The translations under genes and the position numbers were made by a program. The notes beneath the pieces were generated by a model that was not told where the DNA came from, searched no databases, and saw nothing but the letters and a program-made list of their open reading frames with translations. Positions 1 through 5,576 of a DNA stretch of 64,000 nt are shown one piece after another. The DNA comes from a virus. Where the stretch lies: the IMG/VR virus record IMGVR_UViG_3300033571_022590, positions 1 to 64,000 of that record; one strand, written 5' to 3'. Each line of letters opens with the position of its first letter. Within the stretch, counting starts at the first letter, position 1.

Positions 1-894
1 AATCTCCTTGCCAAGCTTCTCAATGCTTTTGTTCTCGCGATCTTTATCAAGCTTCGTGCGGGAGATCTGTCCAGCCAGGTCGTTAAGATCCTTGCGCTTC
101 TGATCCCATACTTTGTGTGCCTTGTGGGCCTTGACCTCGGCTTCAATGTCGATCTTCTTGAGCTCTTCGAGCGCGGTCGTGAGTTTTTCAATCTCTTCTT
201 CATGTTTGGTGGTCCATAGTTGTTGCCGCCTACGCAAGGCTTCGATCTGTTCTTCTATGCGCTTGTTGGCTTCTTGCACAGCACGTATGCGGAATTCTTC
301 TTGCTGTATGCTTTCTTTGGTCAGTCTGTTTTGTTCTTTGATGGCATCTGCACGCTCACTGAGCAAGGTTATGCCTAGCAGTTGTTCAATGATGGTTCTT
401 TGATCATTGGCTTTGAGGCTCAAGAAAGGCTCAGTATACGTGTTCAAGGCCAAGATGTGTTTGAACATGTCATGACTGAGACCCAGAACATGTTCGATGG
501 CATCCTGTGTTTCACGACTGTCGCCCTGTGCTTCATCGGTAATGGCTTGTTCTTCATTGTTGACATAGAACTTGAGGACGTTGGGTTTACGACCACGCTC
601 GATCTTATATTCCTTGCCGGCCACCAAAAAATCCAAACTGACCAACATGTTCTTGCCGTTGGTCTTGTTGACCAGATTGTCTTTGCGAATGTTGCTGAGA
701 GCCTGACCGTACAAGGCATAGCTGAGAGCGTTGATGATTGTGGTCTTGCCTGTGCCGTTTCTGCTACCGTCGCCACCCAGGTCCAGATTTTCTCCTAGGA
801 CCAAGGTTAGATCTCTACGATCAAAGTCTACGGCCTGGGTGTTGTTGCCCACACTCATGAAGTTTTTAACTGTAAGATTTTTTATCTGTATCAT
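1..894 (-). CDS. 46: gp46-like recombination endonuclease large subunit (SbcC/Rad50 family), 3' truncated by window edge
   Basis: Reading the minus strand from ATG at 894 gives 298 codons without a stop, so the gene leaves the window. The N-terminus is an SMC/Rad50-type ATPase lobe. It opens MIQIKNLTVKNF and carries the P-loop GSRNGTGKT at residues 43-51 (Lys50), followed by TIINALSYALYG. From about residue 190 the sequence turns Glu/Lys/Gln-rich, the start of the coiled coil. In T4, gp46 with gp47 resects DNA ends for recombination-dependent replication. Here gp47 lies upstream on the same strand, but a split glycosyltransferase-like gene sits between them. A TTGACT-N17-TATATT promoter lies immediately upstream. 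The C-terminal ATPase half (signature motif, Walker B) is outside the window. Confidence 0.93.
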   Translation of the reverse strand, partial: MIQIKNLTVKNFMSVGNNTQAVDFDRRDLTLVLGENLDLGGDGSRNGTGKTTIINALSYALYGQALSNIRKDNLVNKTNGKNMLVSLDFLVAGKEYKIERGRKPNVLKFYVNNEEQAITDEAQGDSRETQDAIEHVLGLSHDMFKHILALNTYTEPFLSLKANDQRTIIEQLLGITLLSERADAIKEQNRLTKESIQQEEFRIRAVQEANKRIEEQIEALRRRQQLWTTKHEEEIEKLTTALEELKKIDIEAEVKAHKAHKVWDQKRKDLNDLAGQISRTKLDKDRENKSIEKLGKEI

Positions 895-901
895 TAGTTA
901 T

Positions 902-930
902 AATATAACAAAAACAGCCAACAAAGTCAA
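902..930 (-). promoter_or_regulatory. sigma70-type promoter upstream of gp46
   Basis: On the minus strand TTGACT (925-930) is separated by exactly 17 bp from TATATT (902-907), 8 bp before the gp46 ATG at 894. The -35 box overlaps the stop codon of the upstream glycosyltransferase-like ORF. This would give gp46 early transcription independent of the gp55-gp47 transcript. Confidence 0.6.
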
Positions 931-1457
931 TTACTGAGTTTTTCTGACAGCAAAGCCAGCTCTCTACGTTTGAGATCAATCAAATTATGGTAGTTGTGTT
1001 CTAGTCGGTTCTGATTCAAACGCATATATTGTTGTATCTCCACCAGTGGAAGACTACAAAAATCTCTGATGGTTTTAGATACTGCCAAAAATCTTGATTC
1101 GCTATCGACAATAGAATCGTAGGTTTCGTCGATGAGATCTGACCAAGTCTCAAACCCTTTGCGTTTTAAAAGATCCAAGGTGTTTGGGGCACCCACTATA
1201 ATAAACATACGTTTGCAGGATATTGGACGCAGGGTTTTTTCGCTGATATAAGGGTACGGATAGTCAAACACAGTCTCAACCACAATATCAAGTGCAATGT
1301 ATTGATAAAAATTGGCCTGGAATCTGGTTTGATTAGCTTGACCAGCCACAATGTGAGAAGAAATAGATTGCTTGGGAGGAGTACAATCAATCGATGATCC
1401 GTAAACAAACTTATCGTTGCACCTAGAGTCTGACGGAGAAACAGTGATGATGTACAT
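927..1457 (-). CDS. TEK-motif glycosyltransferase-like protein, C-terminal half of a split pair
   Basis: 176 aa. It matches the C-terminal half of five other proteins in this window (genes at 37278, 40097, 42517, 52437, 53614). The shared block runs VVETVFDYPYPYISEKTLRP (SEK at residues 72-74, where the paralogs have TEK), then RMFIIVGA, then LLKRKGFETWSDLIDETYD. A [TS]EK-x-[WF/L]-[RK] block followed by a hydrophobic strand resembles the nucleotide-sugar-binding motif of GT-B enzymes such as GT10 fucosyltransferases. That family assignment is inference. The start is a TAATG overlap with the upstream ORF and has no Shine-Dalgarno of its own, so translation would be coupled. The missing N-terminal half is encoded at 1457-1999. 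Confidence 0.65.
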   Translation of the reverse strand: MYIITVSPSDSRCNDKFVYGSSIDCTPPKQSISSHIVAGQANQTRFQANFYQYIALDIVVETVFDYPYPYISEKTLRPISCKRMFIIVGAPNTLDLLKRKGFETWSDLIDETYDSIVDSESRFLAVSKTIRDFCSLPLVEIQQYMRLNQNRLEHNYHNLIDLKRRELALLSEKLSN

Positions 1458-1999
1458 TATATTTTAATGGTCATTGCTATATGCGTGGTAATCAAATCTT
1501 TGACAGCATTATATACAGCATAGCGATGGCTACGACGCGATCCTGCCATCATGCATATTGCATGCGTGTCAATGCTGTCAATATTGACTTCCACGCTGTT
1601 ATATTCTTTAGAACTGTAGTTGCCTGGATTGATAAAAGTTTCTATCACTGTGGGCCGATCATTTGGGTGTGATCGACTTAATAACTGATCTATTTCTTGA
1701 CCTATGCCAAAGTGATTGGTGTAGAATAACATAGTGTATAGCGGAAGATTCAAAGAACACCATACAGTAAAAAGATTATTGAGATTTATACCATGACCAT
1801 GCCAGTAAAAATCAGTATCAAACTGCACTATTACATATCTGTCATTGGAGGCATAGTGTTCTTTTTTTGTAGCGGACAATCGCGAAATTAGCGATTCAAT
1901 TTTACCACAGTCAAAACTTTTAGTTCCAATAATGTCTATTAAGTTGTAATGTTTTTCTAGTACTTTTTTAAAATCTTTATCCAGCAACGGTTCAACCAT
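1457..1999 (-). CDS. TEK-motif glycosyltransferase-like protein, N-terminal half of a split pair
   Basis: 180 aa, no recognised domain alone. Near its C-terminus MAGSRRSHRYAVYNAVKDL aligns by eye with LNGRLRPHRKALIDALREKN in the intact paralog at 42517, and with SRLHKWWRATIMADL at 52437. This is the segment that directly precedes the TEK half in those proteins. It ends ...MTIKI-TAA, and the next ORF starts at the second A of that stop. Together the halves total 356 aa, the length of the intact family members (314-398 aa). A -1 shift in the AAAATATA run would join the frames. The pair may be a functional two-subunit form, a programmed frameshift, or a recent break or sequencing indel. Confidence 0.6.
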   Translation of the reverse strand: MVEPLLDKDFKKVLEKHYNLIDIIGTKSFDCGKIESLISRLSATKKEHYASNDRYVIVQFDTDFYWHGHGINLNNLFTVWCSLNLPLYTMLFYTNHFGIGQEIDQLLSRSHPNDRPTVIETFINPGNYSSKEYNSVEVNIDSIDTHAICMMAGSRRSHRYAVYNAVKDLITTHIAMTIKI

Positions 2000-2000
2000 G

Positions 2001-3014
2001 TCACAATCCCTGATATATTTTTAACAAAAGTTTTGGATCGTAGAATTCACTTTCAATATTGGTGAGCTGATCAGTAACAATTTGATCCACACTTTCAAAT
2101 TTTACTTCGCCTGGGGCCATGTCAGTATCTACATCGGTCTTTTTTACAGGAATTAGGGCCATTTCTCTCAATGCATAATCTTTGATAAAAGTGTCTTTGA
2201 TAAAACCGGCTTCTTCGTAGCTGATATCAATGTCCAGTTGCACACGTACATGCATGTTAGGTGCCAGCAAGGTGGGCGCATTGTCAATAACTTCACTAAG
2301 TTTGAGCACACGATACAGGGGTTGGCCTGGCCACGCATGATATTCAGGAGCACCGCCCCATTCCAGGATCATCATGCCACGTGCGGCATCGCCTGCATCA
2401 GCATAGTTGTGTGGGAAACAGTTGCCTATATAGTGGATGTTCTTTTTCTGCTGACGCAAGTGGAAATGTCCTGAAAACACCTTGTCGAACTGACCAAAGT
2501 GATCCATTTGAATCTCTCCATGATCGGGCATTTCCACCATGGCGTTCATCTTGAAATGCGGCAGTTCAAAGTGCCCAAACATGTACTGACCTCGGAGTTT
2601 GGGTATGCGTTTGTGATCATCTCCGACCAGCCATGGAGCAATTACCACATCACCATCTTGGAACCAGTCATTGACGATCTGGATGTTGGGTATGTGTCGC
2701 GCCCACTCTGTGCTGTAGATATCACGTTTGTCACGATAGTACAAGTCGTGATTGCCCGGAATAAAGTAAAAGCGATCAAAAGCCGCACTCAATTTCTCCA
2801 AACTACGCAGACTGTACTGCAAGGTCTGCATGTTGATTGCGGCACGCTGGTGGCTCCAGTCTCCTAGGAACATGCCGGTTTCACACCCATTTGCTTTTGC
2901 AGTGGCAATAAACCAATCAATAAAATCACTACAATCTTGATTGTGTTGTAGGCTGTTTGACTTTAGGCCAAAGTGTATGTCCGTGCAGACTGCTACTTTT
3001 TTAAATAAACTCAT
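2001..3014 (-). CDS. 47: gp47-like recombination endonuclease nuclease subunit (SbcD/Mre11 family)
   Basis: 337 aa calcineurin-like metallophosphoesterase. Metal-ligand motifs are in the canonical order: TDIHFG (Asp12, His14), GDW (Asp52), PGNHD (Asn88, His89, Asp90), GHFE (His148) and SGHFHLR (His183, His185). Partner of gp46, processing DNA ends in recombination-dependent replication. It lies 12 nt after gp55, with a 14-bp perfect palindrome spanning that junction. Its TGA stop is one base from the ATG of the split glycosyltransferase-like gene, which separates it from gp46. In many relatives gp47 and gp46 lie closer together. Confidence 0.95.
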   Translation of the reverse strand: MSLFKKVAVCTDIHFGLKSNSLQHNQDCSDFIDWFIATAKANGCETGMFLGDWSHQRAAINMQTLQYSLRSLEKLSAAFDRFYFIPGNHDLYYRDKRDIYSTEWARHIPNIQIVNDWFQDGDVVIAPWLVGDDHKRIPKLRGQYMFGHFELPHFKMNAMVEMPDHGEIQMDHFGQFDKVFSGHFHLRQQKKNIHYIGNCFPHNYADAGDAARGMMILEWGGAPEYHAWPGQPLYRVLKLSEVIDNAPTLLAPNMHVRVQLDIDISYEEAGFIKDTFIKDYALREMALIPVKKTDVDTDMAPGEVKFESVDQIVTDQLTNIESEFYDPKLLLKIYQGL

Positions 3015-3017
3015 TGA

Positions 3018-3031
3018 ACTAGTATACTAGT
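3018..3031. repeat. perfect 14-bp palindrome at the gp55/gp47 junction
   Basis: ACTAGTATACTAGT reads identically on both strands. It covers the gp55 stop codon (3027-3029) and ends 3 bp before the gp47 ATG (3012-3014). As RNA it could form a short AU-rich hairpin over the gp47 initiation region. As DNA it could be an operator. No function is proven. Confidence 0.6.
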
Positions 3032-3935
3032 CTTCAGATATAATCACAACCTCACTGGCAATCATGTTTGGATTTTTCTTGCCTGAGTTTTGACGTGTCC
3101 ATGACGGATTGAGTCCGTTCATTTCTAAAATGTCATCGCGAATGTTTTGATTTTTCTTTTCCAGATTCAAGATCCTGGTAAAGCTGTTGGTAATGGCCGC
3201 GGTGTAGTAGGCAAAAGGATTTTGACTCTTGCTCTCATCAAACTGTAGACCAATCTGGCTGAGCTGTAGGAGTGCTTGTCCACGCATTTCCTCGTTGTAG
3301 GTATAGCCACGCCAGTTGCTACGTGTGGCATAGCGTTCACATAGTTTCATGAACATCATGGCCAGCTTGCGTGTCATTTGTCCGTGTTCGCGACAAAATT
3401 CTCCGTGCTCAAGATCGCCCCGCCAATGACTCTTGCCCACTAGAAATGGCTGTTTGTTTTCGTCTAGGCGATAGTGATAGAACGGGGGAAAGTTGAGTCG
3501 CACATGAGTGGGATCCAAGATTGGTTCATCCACAATGTCGTCTAGGCTTGCATCCATGGGATCATCGAGTTCAAGAATGTCTTCAATTTTCTTTTTCTTG
3601 GTCTGTGTCTTGGGCACTTTCTTGGGTGCCATGGGTATGTGTTCCCAGCAGGTTACTCGAAACACTAGATCAGTGTTGGGGATTTTTTTTGGGTCAATCA
3701 CTGTGCCAGTTTCACGCTTGATGCGATCTGCGCGATTTCTACGTGCTTCGGCTATGGTTCTTTGATTGATCTTTTCCACTGTGGGCAGGATGATGTCATA
3801 CTGATGATCAAGCACAGAGTCTCGATATGTGCAATATGTGTTTTTACTCAAGTGTATTTCTTTTAAAATATCTCGATTGTTGAGATAATTTACTTTGGGT
3901 GATGTTTTTGGAATCGCTACAGGTGGTGTTACCAT
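3027..3935 (-). CDS. 55: gp55-like late-transcription sigma factor
   Basis: 302 aa. The C-terminal third carries the phage sigma core: YATRSNWRGYTYNEEMRGQ (region-2-like), then FDESKSQNPFAYYTAAITN and SFTRILNLEKKNQNIRDD. This is the arrangement of T4 gp55, which redirects host RNA polymerase to TATAAATA late promoters. Several such motifs stand before structural genes in this window. The N-terminal ~130 residues are basic and contain a KKVPKTQTKKKK stretch followed by an acidic run. Those are absent from the much shorter T4 protein but are usual in cyanophage homologs as I remember them. Start: ATG at 3935 with AGGAG 9 nt upstream. It is first gene of the minus-strand gp55-gp47-GT transcript. 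Confidence 0.88.
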   Translation of the reverse strand: MVTPPVAIPKTSPKVNYLNNRDILKEIHLSKNTYCTYRDSVLDHQYDIILPTVEKINQRTIAEARRNRADRIKRETGTVIDPKKIPNTDLVFRVTCWEHIPMAPKKVPKTQTKKKKIEDILELDDPMDASLDDIVDEPILDPTHVRLNFPPFYHYRLDENKQPFLVGKSHWRGDLEHGEFCREHGQMTRKLAMMFMKLCERYATRSNWRGYTYNEEMRGQALLQLSQIGLQFDESKSQNPFAYYTAAITNSFTRILNLEKKNQNIRDDILEMNGLNPSWTRQNSGKKNPNMIASEVVIISED

Positions 3936-3955
3936 CTAAAATTTCTCCTAGCAAG

Positions 3956-3963
3956 TATTTATT
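3956..3963 (-). promoter_or_regulatory. late-promoter-like AATAAATA before gp55
   Basis: On the minus strand AATAAATA lies within CAATAAATACT. The same 11 bases occur on the plus strand before gp6 (11623). It overlaps the TACAAT -10 box of the sigma70-type promoter, so gp55 may be transcribed early by host polymerase and later by its own product. Confidence 0.45.
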
Positions 3964-3988
3964 GTAGCACAAAAACGACACTTGTCAA
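3961..3988 (-). promoter_or_regulatory. strong sigma70-type promoter for gp55-gp47
   Basis: TTGACA (plus-strand tgtcaa, 3983-3988), 16-bp spacer, TACAAT (attgta, 3961-3966). Perfect -35 and 5/6 -10. It faces the gp55 start 26 bp away. It shares the 110-bp divergent intergenic region with the late promoter of the structural operon. Confidence 0.75.
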
Positions 3989-4018
3989 CCGTTCTTAAAC
4001 TACGTGGTTAAAAAAATG

Positions 4019-4026
4019 GTTAAATA
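4019..4026 (+). promoter_or_regulatory. candidate late promoter before the first baseplate gene
   Basis: GTTAAATA followed by CACTACAAGG and the ATG at 4045. It matches 6 of 8 positions of the T4 TATAAATA consensus and lies in the gap between divergent operons. AAGGA provides the ribosome site. Weaker than the exact copies at 11215 and 31318. Confidence 0.4.
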
Positions 4027-4044
4027 CACTACAAGGACCACGAC

Positions 4045-5274
4045 ATGGCAACAACATTTTTTCCTGAAGATCAAGATCCAGACCTGGACCCTGAACTGCC
4101 GCAACCAGAGCAAGAGCAGTTTGTGGAAGAATTCACGCCTGAGCCCTTGACTGTCCCCCCAGGAGCCGATCCTGATGAAGAATTTGTAGAAAGTTTTGAG
4201 CCACTTAATCAAGAGTTGCCCGAGGATCAATTTGTTGAGCGTGATGGGCTTTTTGTGTTGGCATCCGAAGCAGAACCAGTGCCCGACGAGGATGGATTTA
4301 TAGAAACCCCGGGTGGCTTGAGAGTACTGAAAGAGGATCTGGATGCCGAGCAGGACGAAGCTGTATTCCGTCAACAACAGGAAGACCAAGGAGTACCACA
4401 AGCCCTGAATGTTGACAGCGAAGAAAGCCTCAATCAGCTTAATATTCAGGCCAAGGTCAAACAAGCGCAAGACCAAGCCACAATACAGCAAAGATACAAT
4501 CAGACCACTCAGGGCGATTGGCGTGTACGCATACGTTTGGCACCAGGCGCCAATTATCTCTACAATGACACCACCAATGCTCTGCTGGCTCCATTGCGTG
4601 CCAGTAATGGTGTTATATTTCCTTATACGCCCACAATAAGCACCAGTTTCAATGCCAACTATGACAAGTATGATTTGACACACAGCAATTATCGTGGCTA
4701 CTTTTACAAAAACAGCAACGTGGGCGACATACAAATCATTGGAGAATTCACAGCTCAGGACACTGCCGAAGCCGAATATCTCTTGGCCACAATTGTGTTT
4801 TTTAGATCAGTCACCAAGATGTTCTACGGCAAAGACACTTTTCGTGGAGCACCTCCGCCCTTGGTAGAACTGTCGGGAATGGGCCAATATCAGTTCAACA
4901 ATCATCCTTGCCTGTTGGCCAGCTTCAATTACAGCCTGCCCAAAGATGTTGATTACATTAGAGTCACGCCCAACAATCAAGGCATAAATCTAAGCCCCAG
5001 ACGCAATCAAGTCAGTAGCAGTCCTGGTAGCACCATACAAAGCGTGTTGCGCAGATTGGAAACAATTGGTGTTCCGAGGGGCGCAGTTGGACAACCCGGC
5101 GACCTGGGTGTGGTGACCAGCACAGTAAATGGTACTGGACAAAGTACCTACGTGCCTACCAAGATGGAAATTCAAATTACCTTGTTGCCAGTTCAGACTC
5201 GCCAACAAGTCAGTCAACAATTCAGTGTCAAGAATTTTGCCAATGGTAACTTACTCAAGGGAGGATTCTGGTAA
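4045..5274 (+). CDS. baseplate tail-tube cap/initiator-like protein (gp48/gp54 type)
   Basis: 409 aa. The first ~140 residues are an acidic, Pro/Glu/Asp-rich extension with repeated FVE and PDEDGF motifs. The folded part (about 155-409) contains WRVRIRLAPGANYLYND, GVIFPYTPTIS, NYDKYDLTHSNYRGYFYKNS, FTAQDTAEAEYLLA, FFRSVTKMFYG and GQYQFNNHPCLLASFNYSLP. I associate these blocks with the baseplate tail-tube junction proteins of T4-like cyanophages. That assignment is from memory, so the exact gp48-versus-gp54 identity is uncertain. It would sit on the baseplate hub and start tube polymerisation. The next gene, gp53, begins in its stop codon (TAATG). The N-terminal EPLTVPPGADPDE motif recurs in the 995-aa protein. 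Confidence 0.55.
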   Translation: MATTFFPEDQDPDLDPELPQPEQEQFVEEFTPEPLTVPPGADPDEEFVESFEPLNQELPEDQFVERDGLFVLASEAEPVPDEDGFIETPGGLRVLKEDLDAEQDEAVFRQQQEDQGVPQALNVDSEESLNQLNIQAKVKQAQDQATIQQRYNQTTQGDWRVRIRLAPGANYLYNDTTNALLAPLRASNGVIFPYTPTISTSFNANYDKYDLTHSNYRGYFYKNSNVGDIQIIGEFTAQDTAEAEYLLATIVFFRSVTKMFYGKDTFRGAPPPLVELSGMGQYQFNNHPCLLASFNYSLPKDVDYIRVTPNNQGINLSPRRNQVSSSPGSTIQSVLRRLETIGVPRGAVGQPGDLGVVTSTVNGTGQSTYVPTKMEIQITLLPVQTRQQVSQQFSVKNFANGNLLKGGFW

Positions 5275-5573
5275 TGGCCAACTATGACGCAACCAGTCCC
5301 TATTATCTAACTCAGTACAGTCAGTTCTTTTTGGATGTCATGATCAATCGACCAATTCCGCAGGAAAGTGATGACTTGCAACTGACCATTAATCTTACCT
5401 ATCAGTATAGACCCGATCTTCTGGCCTATGACTTGTATGGTACAGGGTCTTTATGGTGGGTGTTTTATCAACGCAATCCCAATACTTTGACCAAACCTCC
5501 CTTAGACTTCAAGGCTGGCACCAAAATATATCTTCCAAAAGAATCTACTCTGAAATCAACTCTGGGCTACTAA
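5274..5573 (+). CDS. 53: gp53-like baseplate wedge protein
   Basis: 99 aa. The conserved block YQYRPDLLAYDLYGTGSLWW followed by VFYQRNPNTL and FKAGTKIYLP is the LysM-like core of phage gp53 wedge subunits. In T4, gp53 clamps adjacent wedges onto the hub. It is much shorter than T4 gp53 (about 196 aa), as is usual in cyanophage-type homologs. It starts in a TAATG overlap with the preceding gene and ends 3 bp before the next start, inside the baseplate operon. Confidence 0.85.
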   Translation: MANYDATSPYYLTQYSQFFLDVMINRPIPQESDDLQLTINLTYQYRPDLLAYDLYGTGSLWWVFYQRNPNTLTKPPLDFKAGTKIYLPKESTLKSTLGY

Positions 5574-5576
5574 GGC

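Noticed and set aside
444-798. Open frames on both strands (382-798 plus, 444-776 minus)
   Set aside because: They lie over the gp46 ATPase frame, whose P-loop and conserved start are unmistakable; they show no motif of their own.
4000-4734. A 244-aa minus-strand frame opposite the first baseplate gene
   Set aside because: Hydrophobic antisense translation of an acidic/glutamine-rich gene. It covers the divergent promoter region and has no ribosome site.
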